The translations under genes were made by a program, and so were the position numbers. Below the pieces are notes generated by a model that saw only the letters and a list, made by a program, of their open reading frames with translations, was not told the DNA's origin and did not search any database. A stretch of DNA of 64,000 nucleotides, from positions 930,001 to 994,000 of the forward strand of contig CP092781.1 in the NCBI GenBank assembly GCA_022493055.1. The letters are read 5' to 3'. The stretch is from Staphylococcus roterodami (GTDB taxonomy: Bacteria > Bacillota > Bacilli > Staphylococcales > Staphylococcaceae). Of this stretch, positions 37,460 to 46,984 are shown piece after piece; within the stretch, counting starts at the first letter, position 1, and the number at the start of each line of letters is the position of its first letter.

Positions 37460-39721
37460 GTGGATATTGGTAAAAAACATGTAATTCCCAAAAGTCAGTA
37501 CCGACGTAAGCGTCGTGAATTCTTCCACAACGAAGACAGAGAACTAAAAAATAAACAACAAGACAATACACATAAAATTGATGATGGAACTTCTCATCAA
37601 GCAGAAAGGCAAATACATAAAGATTCAATTGATAAACATGAAAGATTTAAAAATAGTTTGTCATCACATTTAGAAAAGCAAGAACATGACGATGATAAAT
37701 TACAAGAAGTTACAGAGGATAACGCTACGTCTAGTAATCATTCTAATGATAAAGGATTAAATGATGTGAATGATGATTTGCATCAGAAAATGGATTCGGA
37801 TAATTCTAAAGATCAAACTTTTGAAGATGAGAAATTGCATGAAAAAGATGACAAAGTCGTCAATAAATCTAAGGACGACTCACAAATTATAAATGGATTA
37901 TTACACACTGATTTAAACAAAAATGATGCAGAACAAAATCAGCAACAATTGGATTTAAGTACATCAAAAGATGACGGAAAAGACTTTACTCATGTAGGTT
38001 CAATTAACTTTACTAAAGATAATGCTGAACATACTGAAGATATATTATCATCAAAAGATGACAAACAGCGTAATTCGCTTTTTGATACTAAATCTGAAGA
38101 ATCGAATAACTTAGAACAGCAAAAAGATAAAGATAATCAAAAGCCGTTAACATTACCAGAAGAGCAAAAGTTGAAAAGGCAACAAAGTCGTGACAATCTA
38201 ACAGATGAGAATCAACTAAATGATATTAAAACAGAAAATGTTAATGAAGCTAGTTCTAAAGATCAAGACAATGTAACTAAAGTTCAAGCAGATGAATCTT
38301 TAAATCAAAAGCGAGTAAATGACACAAGTGATAACTTGGATAAACATCAAAATGAAATTAAACAAGCTGATAATGATGCTGACAATATTAAACAATCCCA
38401 AGTATTATTAAATACAAATGAACAGAATAAAGAAATAAAGTCTAAAACACAACATGATACCCATAAGACCGATACTAAAAATGATTTTAAAAATAATAAA
38501 AATCAGCAAGTGAACAAAGCATCATCTAAAAACAACAAAGCACCAAAGTATCATGCACCTAAGTCAGATAATAAAAATAAATCACATAATGACTTTGGTA
38601 ATGTAGTGAAAAAGTTTTGGCTGATGTATTGGCCTAAAGTAATTATTTTAATTGGCATTATTATTTTGATTATCATTTTAAATGCGATATTTAATAACGT
38701 GAATAAAAATGATCGAATGAATGATAGTAGCGATACAGATGCTCAAAAATATACTAATACAATGAAAAACGCTAATAATACTGTTAAGTCAGTTGTTACT
38801 GTAGAAAATGAAACATCAAAGGATTCTTCATTACCTAAAGATAAAGCTTCACAAGATGAAGTTGGTTCAGGTGTTGTTTATAAAAAATCTGGAGATACAT
38901 TATATATAGTTACGAATGCACATGTTGTCGGAGATAAAGAAAATCAAAAAATAACATTTGCTAATAATAAGAGTGTTGTCGGAAAAGTATTAGGAAAAGA
39001 CAAGTGGTCAGATTTAGCTGTTTTGAAAGCAACATCATCAGATAGTTCAGTAAAAGAAATAGCTATTGGAGATTCAAATAATTTAGTGTTAGGAGAACCA
39101 ATATTAGTTGTAGGAAATCCATTAGGCATTGATTTTAAAGGAACAGTAACTGAAGGAATTATTTCAGGACTTAACAGAAATGTGCCAATAGATTTTGATA
39201 AAGATAATAAATACGACATGTTAATGAAAGCATTCCAAGTCGATGCATCAGTAAATCCAGGTAATTCGGGTGGTGCTGTTGTGAATAGAGAAGGTAAGTT
39301 AATTGGTGTTGTAGCAGCTAAAATTAGTATGCAAAATGTTGAAAATATGGCATTTGCAATTCCGGTTAATGAAGTTCAAAAAATTACAAAAGATTTAGAG
39401 AAAAAAGGTAAAATTGACTATCCTGATGTAGGTGTTAAAATGAAGAATATTGCCAATTTGAATAGTTATGAAAGACAAGCAACAAAATTACCAGGTAGTA
39501 TTAAAAATGGTGTTCTTGTAGATCAAGTTGACAATAAAGGTTTAGCAGAACAATCAGGTCTAAAGCGTGGAGATGTTATCGTTGAATTAGATGGTAAACT
39601 TTTAGAAGATGATTTACGATTTAGACAAATTATATTTAGCCACAAAGATGATTTGAAATCAGTTACAGCTAAAATTTATAGAGATGGTAAAGAAAAAGAA
39701 ATAAATATCAAACTAAAATAA
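37460..39721 (+). CDS. htrA: HtrA/DegP-like membrane serine protease with long disordered N-terminus
   Basis: 753-residue surface quality-control protease. Seen: residues 1 to about 385 are a charged Lys/Asp/Asn/Gln-rich low-complexity tract, then one transmembrane helix (about 395-415), then a trypsin-like domain with His in TNAHVVG (about 488), Asp in WSDLAVLK (about 517) and Ser in GNSGGAV (about 602), and a C-terminal PDZ domain. The N-terminal tract is therefore cytoplasmic. Start is the GTG at 37460 because GGAGTGG precedes it; the ATG at 37445 has no ribosome site. It is followed after 15 bases by ktrD. Confidence 0.88.
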   Translation: MDIGKKHVIPKSQYRRKRREFFHNEDRELKNKQQDNTHKIDDGTSHQAERQIHKDSIDKHERFKNSLSSHLEKQEHDDDKLQEVTEDNATSSNHSNDKGLNDVNDDLHQKMDSDNSKDQTFEDEKLHEKDDKVVNKSKDDSQIINGLLHTDLNKNDAEQNQQQLDLSTSKDDGKDFTHVGSINFTKDNAEHTEDILSSKDDKQRNSLFDTKSEESNNLEQQKDKDNQKPLTLPEEQKLKRQQSRDNLTDENQLNDIKTENVNEASSKDQDNVTKVQADESLNQKRVNDTSDNLDKHQNEIKQADNDADNIKQSQVLLNTNEQNKEIKSKTQHDTHKTDTKNDFKNNKNQQVNKASSKNNKAPKYHAPKSDNKNKSHNDFGNVVKKFWLMYWPKVIILIGIIILIIILNAIFNNVNKNDRMNDSSDTDAQKYTNTMKNANNTVKSVVTVENETSKDSSLPKDKASQDEVGSGVVYKKSGDTLYIVTNAHVVGDKENQKITFANNKSVVGKVLGKDKWSDLAVLKATSSDSSVKEIAIGDSNNLVLGEPILVVGNPLGIDFKGTVTEGIISGLNRNVPIDFDKDNKYDMLMKAFQVDASVNPGNSGGAVVNREGKLIGVVAAKISMQNVENMAFAIPVNEVQKITKDLEKKGKIDYPDVGVKMKNIANLNSYERQATKLPGSIKNGVLVDQVDNKGLAEQSGLKRGDVIVELDGKLLEDDLRFRQIIFSHKDDLKSVTAKIYRDGKEKEINIKLK

Positions 39722-39736
39722 TGTTGAGGTGATAGC

Positions 39737-41095
39737 GTGTCAATTTTTAGCCAGTTTATAAAAAGATCTAGTCCTCAACAAGGTATTGTGTTGTATTACA
39801 TTGTTGCCATTATCGTTGCATTTTTATTATTAAACTTACCGTATGTGCATAAGCCTGGTGTAGAAGTAAATCCTATTGACACATTATTTGTTGCTGTTTC
39901 TGGTATTAGTGTTACAGGGTTATCTCCAATAAGTATTGTTGATACATACTCTACATTTGGTCAATTAATCATTCTCGTTATTTTAAATATTGGTGGGATT
40001 GGTGTAATGGCAATTGGTACAATGTTATGGGTTGTATTAGGTAAACATATTGGAATTAGAGAACGTCAGCTAATTATGTTAGATAATAATAAAAACACGA
40101 TGAGTGGGACAGTAAAATTAATTATCGATATTGTAAAATCAATATTTGTAATTGAACTTGTAGGTGCGATGTTATTAGCTTTTTACTTTTATAGAGATAA
40201 TCCAGATTTAAAGTATGCAATAATGCAAGGTGTTTTTGTCTCCATTTCTGCAACGACAAATGGTGGATTAGATATTACAGGTAAATCATTAATACCATAT
40301 GCGCATGACTACTTTGTGCAAGGTATTGTAATCTTTTTAATCATATTAGGATCTATCGGTTTTCCGGTATTATTAGAAGTAAAAGCTTATATACAAAATA
40401 GAGTTACGAATTTTAGGTTTTCATTATTTACTAAAATTACGACATCCACATATTTTTTCTTATTTATAATAGGTGTTTTAGCCATATTATTATTTGAACA
40501 TAATCATGCATTTAAAGGTTTGAGTTGGCATCAATCACTATTCTATTCGCTGTTTCAATCGGCGACAACGAGAAGTGCTGGTTTACAAACGATTGATGTA
40601 ACTACTCTAAGTGATCCTACAAACATCATTATGGGCATTTTAATGTTTATAGGTTCTTCACCAAGTTCAGTTGGTGGTGGTATACGTACCACGACGTTTG
40701 CGATTTTAATTTTATTTTTAATTAACTTTAGTAATAATGCTGATAAAACATCAATTAAAGTTTTCAATAGAGAAGTACACATTATGGATATTCAACGTTC
40801 ATTTGCAGTGTTTACTATGGCAACAATTTTAACATTTTTAGGTATGCTAATTATTTCAGCTACTGAAAATGGTAAGTTAACATTTTTACAAGTGTTTTTT
40901 GAAGTCATGTCTGCATTTGGAACTTGTGGGCTTTCACTTGGTGTCACGAGTGATATCAGTGACGTTTCAAAGGTTGTTCTTATGGTATTAATGTTTATCG
41001 GACGTGTCGGATTGATATCATTCATTATAATGATTGCAGGACGCAGAGAACCAGATAAATTCCATTATCCAAAAGAGCGTATACAAATAGGTTAA
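39737..41095 (+). CDS. ktrD: Ktr/Trk potassium uptake channel subunit
   Basis: 452-residue TrkH/KtrB-type K+ translocator. Seen: repeated membrane-pore-membrane units with selectivity-filter glycines (TNGGLDITGKS near residue 174; TTRSAGLQT near 276; GTCGLSLGV near 395). The regulatory KtrC-type subunit is not encoded here. In S. aureus the copy beside htrA is, from memory, the one called ktrD. GTG start after TTGAGGTGATAGC; only 15 bases from htrA, so probably cotranscribed. Confidence 0.8.
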   Translation: MSIFSQFIKRSSPQQGIVLYYIVAIIVAFLLLNLPYVHKPGVEVNPIDTLFVAVSGISVTGLSPISIVDTYSTFGQLIILVILNIGGIGVMAIGTMLWVVLGKHIGIRERQLIMLDNNKNTMSGTVKLIIDIVKSIFVIELVGAMLLAFYFYRDNPDLKYAIMQGVFVSISATTNGGLDITGKSLIPYAHDYFVQGIVIFLIILGSIGFPVLLEVKAYIQNRVTNFRFSLFTKITTSTYFFLFIIGVLAILLFEHNHAFKGLSWHQSLFYSLFQSATTRSAGLQTIDVTTLSDPTNIIMGILMFIGSSPSSVGGGIRTTTFAILILFLINFSNNADKTSIKVFNREVHIMDIQRSFAVFTMATILTFLGMLIISATENGKLTFLQVFFEVMSAFGTCGLSLGVTSDISDVSKVVLMVLMFIGRVGLISFIIMIAGRREPDKFHYPKERIQIG

Positions 41096-41100
41096 AATAC

Positions 41101-41155
41101 AAGCAATTTAAGTATAGTTAATGTAAATTTTAACTTGAACTTAGATTGCTTTTTT
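41101..41155 (+). terminator. Terminator after ktrD
   Basis: AAGCAAT...AAGT (41101-41113) pairs with ACTT...ATTGCTT (ending 41151), followed by a run of T. Confidence 0.75.
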
Positions 41156-41233
41156 AGTTTGTATTTTTAACTTATTATATAAGACGATTAGTATTGAACA
41201 TGGTAAACTAGTAACAATGAGAGGTGTAACGAG

Positions 41234-42742
41234 ATGGAAATGAATGAGAATATTAATATAGAAATCTTAACTACGTCAGATATGCATAGCCATTTTTTAA
41301 ATGGAGATTATGGTTCAAATATTTATAGAGCAGGTACTTATGTTAACCAAGTTAGATCACAAAACCATCGTGTCATTCTGTTAGATAGTGGAGGTAGTTT
41401 AGCTGGTTCTCTAGCAGCATATTACTATGCAATTGTTGCACCTTACAAACGTCATCCTATGATTAAGTTAATGAATCGAATGCATTATGATGCAAGTGGT
41501 GTAAGTCCAAGCGAGTTTAAATTTGGGTTATCATTTTTAACACGATCAATTGCACTTGCGCGTTTTCCATGGTTATCAGCTAATATAGAATATAATGTGA
41601 CTAAGGAACCTTATTTTTCAACACCTTACTGTATTAAGCATTTCGGAGATTTAAAAATAGCAATCGTAGGGGTCACTGCTGATGGTCTAATGGAAAATGA
41701 GTATTCTGAAATGGAGCAAGATGTTACTATTGAAAAAACATTATTAGCATCTAAACGTTGGATTAGATATATACATGAGATCGAGGAACCTGACTTTTTA
41801 ATAGTAATTTATCATGGTGGGCTAAATAAAATTAGTAATAAAACAAAAAATAAAAAGGCAAATTCAAATGAAGCGGAAAAGTTAATGGAAGAAATTGGTG
41901 TTATAGATTTGATGATTACGGCACATCAGCATCAAACAATTGTTGGTCAAGACCATGAAACGTATTACGTTCAAGCAGGACAGGATGCAAAAGAACTTGT
42001 ACACCTTTCAATTAATTTTAAAAAGCGTACAACTACTTACGAGGTTGAGAGTATTGATTCAAAAGTAATAGACTTGAATGAATATGAAGAAAATCAAGAA
42101 TTATTAGATTTAACATTTTATGATAGAAAAGCTGTGGCATTTTGGTCTCAAGAAGTGATAAATAATGATGAATTAAACTTAACAGTTAATGGCTTGCAAG
42201 ATTTAGTTTGTCATACGCATCCATTTTCCCAGTTGCTACACGATGCGATTCGCCTTGCATTTGATAATGACATAACATGTGTTCATGTACCTATGAACGG
42301 AGAAAAGGGGTTATTTGGACAGATTCGAAATGAAGACTTATACCATGCGTATCCTTATCCTGACAAACCGATGGATATGACGGTAATTGGTCAAAATATT
42401 AAAGATATGTTGGAATATAGTTATTCTCATCTTGATTTCGTTGATGAACAATTAAGTTTAACAATTATTGATGAAACGTTATGTACAATGTGGCAAGGGT
42501 TTAACTATGAGATTGATATGAGCCGTGATCCAGGGAACCGTGTTGTATTAGAAAATATTAATATAGAAAAGACTTATAGAATTACAATGACAGATTATTG
42601 TTATAGAAATTACAAAAATTATTTGAAAGATGCAATTGTTCATGAGTCGTATGAGGAGACGATGAGTACGTTGATTGCAGAAAAGTTAAAAGATCCAAAT
42701 TATAGCATTAAATGTAAAGACAACTTTATAGTTCGAAAATAG
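41234..42742 (+). CDS. Cytosolic 5'-nucleotidase-type metallophosphoesterase
   Basis: 502 residues in two domains, an N-terminal calcineurin-like metallophosphatase and a C-terminal 5'-nucleotidase domain (UshA-like). Metal motifs visible: TTSDMHSHF (residues 13-21), LLDSGGSLAGS (about 50), VIYHGG (about 195), ITAHQHQ (about 234). GNRV near residue 434 lies in the C-terminal substrate region. There is no signal peptide, unlike the usual periplasmic or surface UshA proteins, so it should act in the cytosol. The substrate is unknown. Confidence 0.82.
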   Translation: MEMNENINIEILTTSDMHSHFLNGDYGSNIYRAGTYVNQVRSQNHRVILLDSGGSLAGSLAAYYYAIVAPYKRHPMIKLMNRMHYDASGVSPSEFKFGLSFLTRSIALARFPWLSANIEYNVTKEPYFSTPYCIKHFGDLKIAIVGVTADGLMENEYSEMEQDVTIEKTLLASKRWIRYIHEIEEPDFLIVIYHGGLNKISNKTKNKKANSNEAEKLMEEIGVIDLMITAHQHQTIVGQDHETYYVQAGQDAKELVHLSINFKKRTTTYEVESIDSKVIDLNEYEENQELLDLTFYDRKAVAFWSQEVINNDELNLTVNGLQDLVCHTHPFSQLLHDAIRLAFDNDITCVHVPMNGEKGLFGQIRNEDLYHAYPYPDKPMDMTVIGQNIKDMLEYSYSHLDFVDEQLSLTIIDETLCTMWQGFNYEIDMSRDPGNRVVLENINIEKTYRITMTDYCYRNYKNYLKDAIVHESYEETMSTLIAEKLKDPNYSIKCKDNFIVRK

Positions 42743-42788
42743 TGAAGAGTTGCACCATAATAAAATCAAGAAATTATTAATAAAAATA

Positions 42789-42828
42789 AAAAACCTTTCT
42801 TAGAGAATTTCAACTAAGAAAGGTTTTT
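42789..42828. terminator. Strong bidirectional terminator
   Basis: AAAAACCTTTCTTAG (42789-42803) pairs perfectly with CTAAGAAAGGTTTTT (42814-42828). It ends the metallophosphatase gene and may also stop the minus-strand tRNA transcript. Confidence 0.9.
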
Positions 42829-42926
42829 GGGTTTTAAGAATATGCATTAAAGTTGATTGGTAAACATTTAAGATCAGTCTTAAAAAAAGAAAAAGCTTAA
42901 ATGGTATATACCATTTAAGCATGTAA

Positions 42927-43015
42927 CGGAAACGGAGGGATTCGAACCCTCGCGCCGCTTTCGCGACCTACACCCTTAGCAGGGGCGCCTCTTCAGCCAA
43001 CTTGAGTACGTTTCC
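42927..43015 (-). tRNA. tRNA-Ser (GCT)
   Basis: 89 bases on the minus strand, with a seven-base acceptor stem (GGAAACG/CGTTTCC), long variable arm (class II) and anticodon GCT in the loop CTGCTAA. The T-arm GGTTCGAATCC is present and the 3' CCA is not encoded. Confidence 0.97.
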
Positions 43016-43020
43016 AATGG

Positions 43021-43092
43021 CTCCACAGGTAGGACTCGAACCTACGACCGATCGGTTAACAGCCGATAGCTCTACCACTGAGCTACTGTGGA
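43021..43092 (-). tRNA. tRNA-Asn (GTT)
   Basis: 72 bases on the minus strand, five bases from tRNA-Ser. Acceptor stem TCCACAG/CTGTGGA, anticodon GTT in the loop CTGTTAA, T-arm GTAGGTTCGAGTCCTAC. CCA is not encoded. It is transcribed first of the pair. Confidence 0.97.
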
Positions 43093-43233
43093 TTAATTTG
43101 TATGTGTTTGAATATCAAGCACAAATATTATTATAACAAGATTAAGTTAATTTGCAATAGATACCTCAAAAAAATATGCAGAACATTTACACTATATTTA
43201 TAAAACATTCCGCATATTTTAAAAATAAACAAT

Positions 43234-43803
43234 TTATTTATCTTCGAATAGGGAATAGCGTGTCAATGCTTCAAATACGTTTAATGTGGCTTTATTATAA
43301 TCTATAGGTTGATCGGGATTTTTAGAAACCATGCGAGATTGTTTATCTACCATATAGTAGTAAAAAATGGAATTGTTATATTGGTGCCATAAACTGTGGT
43401 ATGAAACATGAAGAATAATTGATTCGTTATTAATAAAAGTTACTTTACATTTACGATTTTTTAATTCCTTAATATTTTCTATATAATGCATATTTAACCA
43501 AATATTTTCATTTTGTCTGTCAGAATGTGTTGGGAAAAAATAAGTTGGAAATAATGGTGTTAGTAAAATAGGTGGTTTACTTGAAATGCCAGTGATGCGG
43601 TTTGTTTCTGCTTTCTTGCCTAGGTAAGTATTACCATAAAATTTGCAAGAGCGTTCAATGATTTTCTGGACTTTAAATGGATTTTGTATACGCGTTTTAT
43701 CGAACCGGATAATTTCGCTACCATTTCTTTGATCATCATCATCAAATGCTGGTCGAATAACCATGTCTCCTTTACGTATTACATAAATATTTTGAGAATA
43801 CAT
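43234..43803 (-). CDS. comK: Competence transcription factor ComK1
   Basis: 189-residue ComK family DNA-binding protein that can activate late competence genes. In S. aureus the full-length copy (comK1) is silent in most cells and activated with SigH or by duplication events (from memory). Seen: the ComK core from GSEIIRFDKTRIQNPFKVQKII onwards without truncation. Start 43803 (MYSQN) after GCGAGG; a TTG two codons upstream is also open. Lies beside the tRNA pair. Confidence 0.92.
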   Translation of the reverse strand: MYSQNIYVIRKGDMVIRPAFDDDDQRNGSEIIRFDKTRIQNPFKVQKIIERSCKFYGNTYLGKKAETNRITGISSKPPILLTPLFPTYFFPTHSDRQNENIWLNMHYIENIKELKNRKCKVTFINNESIILHVSYHSLWHQYNNSIFYYYMVDKQSRMVSKNPDQPIDYNKATLNVFEALTRYSLFEDK

Positions 43804-44011
43804 AAGCAAAACCTCGCTTTATTAAGTTTTAAACCATTAATATAAAATACAATTAATGATATAAAGATATTTTATAATAAAATTACGAGTTGTCAAGTTA
43901 TTATTTTGGTGAAAATGTACAATAATTTTTGACTAATAGTCAGAATATTCATTGATTTCAAAATTAGAAAAATGTATACTTATTATAAATTAAAGAAAGG
44001 TAGTGATTTCT

Positions 44012-44230
44012 ATGAAATACAATACTAATGTTAAACATACAACTTTAGAAGCATTTGTCACAACCGTCAATGATTTGGGTATTGAATTAATTATCAATGA
44101 AGCACTCCGAGAGGTAAGAAAACGACAGCTCATAGAATTTATAGATGATGCACTCGTCAATAAAGATGAAGCAGCATTTAATCAATATACGACAGAATAT
44201 AAAAATTTGGAGGCATTTCTCGGTGAATAA
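44012..44230 (+). CDS. IDEAL-domain small protein
   Basis: 72-residue acidic protein with a C-terminal IDEAL domain (LREVRKRQLIEFIDDALVNKDEAAFN), a short motif found in Firmicutes regulators near competence genes. Function unknown; possibly a partner of ComK-type control, given the divergent neighbour. ATG 44012 after AAAGGTAGTG. Confidence 0.75.
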   Translation: MKYNTNVKHTTLEAFVTTVNDLGIELIINEALREVRKRQLIEFIDDALVNKDEAAFNQYTTEYKNLEAFLGE

Positions 44231-44260
44231 CATTGATTCGAATTCCATAACGGTATCATA

Positions 44261-44304
44261 AAAGGACTATTCTTAACATTTCATACATGTAAGAATAGTC
44301 CTTT
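44261..44304. terminator. Bidirectional terminator IDEAL protein / lplA
   Basis: AAAGGACTATTCTTA (44261-44275) pairs perfectly with TAAGAATAGTCCTTT (44290-44304). The genes on either side are convergent. Confidence 0.92.
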
Positions 44305-44310
44305 AATCGT

Positions 44311-45297
44311 TTATGACATTAATCTAATTAATTCGTATTTATCAATATCACCAAAATAGTGATATAAATCATATTCTGATAATGCTTCTTCTATATGTTC
44401 AAAGTCGTGCAGACAACCAACTAATGCATTTTCAAGATCAGTGACATCTCCGACACCAAAGAAATCACCGAAAATTTTAGCGTGTTCGATTTTACCGCGT
44501 TTAACATCAAACTTGATTTGTACAAAACCTTTTTCAAATTTTTCCTCGCGTTCAAAGTTATATTTAGGATTTCTACCGTAATTCCATTCCCAAGTTCTAT
44601 ATTTGTCATTACTTAACTTTTCAATATTTTTCCAATCTTCATCTGTTAATTTATATTCTTCTACTTCAGTTTCTCCAAAGATTGTTTTCAAGATGATTTT
44701 CTTAAATTCTTCAATTTCTAAAGGTTCATCTAAAAATTCGTGAATGTTTGCTACTCGTTTACGAACAGATTTAATACCTTTTGATTTAATCTTAGCTGGA
44801 TTAACTTTTAGTGCATTCTGAACTTCGTCTAAGTCACTATTTAACATCAACGTACCATGACTAAACATTCTATTTTTTACTTTAACCATGGCATTCCCAG
44901 AGATTTTCGCTTGTCCAACTTGAATATCGTTACGGCCAGTTAATTCAGCATTTACGCCTAAAGATTGTAGCGCTTGAACAATTGGTTCAGTGAATTTTTG
45001 GAAATTGTGGAAACTGTTGCCATCATCATCTGTTATAAAACTAAAGTTTAAATTGCCAGTATCATGATAAACAGCGCCACCACCTGAAATTCTTCTAACC
45101 ACATCGATATTATGAGCATCAATATATGTCTGATTTACTTCCTCTATCGTATTTTGATTCTTTCCAACAATGATAGATGGTCTATTTATGTAAAATAAAA
45201 AGTAACTTTCTTCAGCTGGTAAATTTTTTAAAACATATTCTTCCATTGCTAAGTTTAAAGTTGGATCTGTAATATTGTTATTACTAATAAATTTCAT
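44311..45297 (-). CDS. lplA: Lipoate-protein ligase
   Basis: 328-residue ATP-dependent ligase that attaches scavenged lipoate to dehydrogenase and GcvH domains. Seen: RRISGGGAVYHDTGNLNFS (about residues 69-87), the lipoyl-AMP binding signature, and a C-terminal accessory domain from about residue 250. S. aureus has two such ligases; this locus corresponds to LplA1 of the free-lipoate salvage route. ATG after AAGGGAGAGA. Confidence 0.92.
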   Translation of the reverse strand: MKFISNNNITDPTLNLAMEEYVLKNLPAEESYFLFYINRPSIIVGKNQNTIEEVNQTYIDAHNIDVVRRISGGGAVYHDTGNLNFSFITDDDGNSFHNFQKFTEPIVQALQSLGVNAELTGRNDIQVGQAKISGNAMVKVKNRMFSHGTLMLNSDLDEVQNALKVNPAKIKSKGIKSVRKRVANIHEFLDEPLEIEEFKKIILKTIFGETEVEEYKLTDEDWKNIEKLSNDKYRTWEWNYGRNPKYNFEREEKFEKGFVQIKFDVKRGKIEHAKIFGDFFGVGDVTDLENALVGCLHDFEHIEEALSEYDLYHYFGDIDKYELIRLMS

Positions 45298-45493
45298 TAC
45301 AATCTCTCCCTTATTTCTATATATTCTCTACTTATTTATGCCTCAACTTTGAATAAAATGCCAATTATTTACTCATAAATCATTCTAAATATTGGCTTAA
45401 AGTTACATTTTATTATTTTTGATTGTTAATAGTTTATTTGTTAAGTGAATTTTAGTACAATATAATTTAGTTATGATTTAAGGAGGACTTAAA

Positions 45494-45670
45494 ATGACTG
45501 TTGCAGAAGTGGGTAACATTGTTGAGTTTATGGATGGATTAAGAGGTCGTGTTGAAAAAATCAACGATAACTCTGTTATTGTTGACTTAACAATTATGGA
45601 AAATTTTAATGACCTTGATTTACCGGAAAAAACTGTTATCAATCATAAACGATATAAGATTGTTGAATAA
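45494..45670 (+). CDS. DUF2187/YkvS-like small protein
   Basis: 58-residue protein: AEVGNIVEFMDGLRGRVEKI followed by DNSVIVDLTIMENF. This matches the small KOW/SH3-like YkvS family (DUF2187) of Firmicutes, of unknown function. It has an excellent ribosome site (AGGAGGACTTAAA) and normal codon use. Just 14 bases before the membrane protein gene at 45685, so probably cotranscribed. Confidence 0.82.
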   Translation: MTVAEVGNIVEFMDGLRGRVEKINDNSVIVDLTIMENFNDLDLPEKTVINHKRYKIVE

Positions 45671-45684
45671 GAAGGTAAGTTATA

Positions 45685-46287
45685 ATGAATAAAATCTCGA
45701 AGGCTTTAACTTGGTTTATTATAAGTTTCATTATATTTCACCTCATATTGTTTATCATGTGGGGCGAACACCAAGAATACTGGTATTTATATACAGGTAT
45801 AATGTTAATTGCTGGTATCAGTTATGTATTTTACCAAAGAGATATTGAATCGAAGCGGTTGCTTACTTCAATTGGTGTTGGTATTATTACGGCAATTATT
45901 TTAATTATGCTTCAACTTTTATTCTCACTTATAACTTCTAATTTGAGTTATAGTTCATTAATTAAAGAATTAGCAAGAACAGGTGTCAATTGGAAATGGC
46001 AAATGTTAGTAACTTTACTTTTTGTCATTCCATGTCACGAGTTATATATGAGAACTGTTTTACAAAAAGAATTAACACATTTTTCAATACCAAAATGGGT
46101 AGCTATATTAATAACTGCAATTTGTTCTAGTTCATTATTTATCTATTTAGATAATTGGTGGATAGTAACATTTATATTTGTTGCACAAGTGATATTATCT
46201 TTAAGTTATGAGTATACTCGACGTATAGCAACAACATCCGTTGCACAAATTGTAGCTATTATATTGTTATTAATTTTTAATGCTTAA
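45685..46287 (+). CDS. CPBP-like (Abi) membrane protein
   Basis: 200 residues with about six helices. It resembles the CPBP intramembrane protease family, but the first motif, normally EExxxR, reads CHELYMRT (about residues 115-122), so one of the paired glutamates is His. Proteolytic activity is therefore doubtful. In related systems such proteins are bacteriocin self-immunity or maturation factors, and a bacteriocin operon lies 1 kb downstream, but a link is speculative. Confidence 0.65.
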   Translation: MNKISKALTWFIISFIIFHLILFIMWGEHQEYWYLYTGIMLIAGISYVFYQRDIESKRLLTSIGVGIITAIILIMLQLLFSLITSNLSYSSLIKELARTGVNWKWQMLVTLLFVIPCHELYMRTVLQKELTHFSIPKWVAILITAICSSSLFIYLDNWWIVTFIFVAQVILSLSYEYTRRIATTSVAQIVAIILLLIFNA

Positions 46288-46289
46288 AT

Positions 46290-46330
46290 AAGCTTTTCTT
46301 AGACGTATGTGTTCTAAGAAAAGCTTTTTT
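46290..46330 (+). terminator. Terminator after the CPBP-like gene
   Basis: AAGCTTTTCTTAGA (46290-46303) pairs with TCTAAGAAAAGCTT (46313-46326), followed by TTTTT. The stem is perfect. Confidence 0.92.
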
Positions 46331-46458
46331 GCTTTAGAATAGCAATACGAAGATTCGAGGCATGCTTCATTATAGTGGAAATATTTTTAACAGCAAGCGG
46401 TTATTATCGAGATTATATTTTAGTCATTTTTTTATTACTAAATATTTTATAAAAATGG

Positions 46459-46464
46459 TATAAT
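46459..46464 (+). promoter_or_regulatory. Candidate -10 of the sprG RNA
   Basis: TATAAT about 55 bases upstream of the toxin leader frame. The -35 is not obvious. Confidence 0.4.
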
Positions 46465-46519
46465 ATTTTTTGGGCAAGTTGAATTGATGGTGGCTATCTG
46501 AGTAAAGGGGGTGGTGCCT

Positions 46520-46665
46520 ATGGCATTACTTAACACTTTTGAAAGGAAAAGCCTATTGTGATATCTATTGCAAACGCATTACATTTAATGTTAAGTTTCG
46601 GTATGTTTATCGTCACTTTCATTGGTGTAGTAGTCGCAATAATTAATTTAAACAATAAAAAATAA
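46520..46665 (+). CDS. sprG: SprG-type hydrophobic toxin (type I toxin-antitoxin)
   Basis: A 35-residue hydrophobic peptide (GTG 46558 to TAA 46665) with one membrane helix (LMLSFGMFIVTFIGVVVAII), related to the staphylococcal SprG toxins. A leader frame at 46520 (MALLNTFERKSLL) resembles the N-terminal extension of long SprG1, but here it is in a different frame and stops at 46561. It overlaps the GTG as TTGTGA, so only the short form can be made directly. A good ribosome site (GGGGGTGGTGCC) precedes the leader, and GAAAGG precedes the GTG. Overexpression of such peptides damages membranes in S. aureus. Confidence 0.78.
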
Positions 46666-46800
46666 CCATCATTTCAAAACTTTGACAACGAATGATGGTT
46701 AAAGAAAATCTCATTTAGTCACCGTCTTTTTAACGGGCTCAATAGGCGACATGTTCCTGCATGTCGTCTTTTTACATTTTTATAGTAACATATCTTTTAT
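46666..46800 (-). ncRNA. sprF: SprF-type antitoxin RNA
   Basis: Convergent to sprG. The stem AACCATCATT/AATGATGGTT (around 46664-46700), followed on the minus strand by a T-rich tail, would end a leftward RNA that overlaps the 3' end of sprG. CGACATG/CATGTCG (46747-46767), followed by Ts on the plus strand, would end sprG. A TAGACA/TTACTAT-like promoter with a 17-base gap lies near 46800-46830 on the minus strand. The layout equals that of the known sprG/sprF pairs. Exact ends are inferred. Confidence 0.65.
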
Positions 46801-46900
46801 TTAATTGTCTATTTTTATTAGATGTGTAACAAAATTTTGAAGTATTTTTCGTATATTGCCTGCTAAACATGCCAGATTTGTACGGAAGATCATACTATAG

Positions 46901-46950
46901 TAGAAATCACTTATGATTCTATGGCAGTACTTATACATAAGTGATTTCTA
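46901..46950. repeat. Unexplained 15-bp inverted repeat
   Basis: TAGAAATCACTTATG (46901-46915) and CATAAGTGATTTCTA (46936-46950) are perfect arms around 20 bases, without a T-run on either side. It lies between the intact and the degenerate sprG/sprF copies. Confidence 0.7.
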
Positions 46951-46984
46951 TTGAATATGTAATGAAGTTCATAGTATTAATAAA

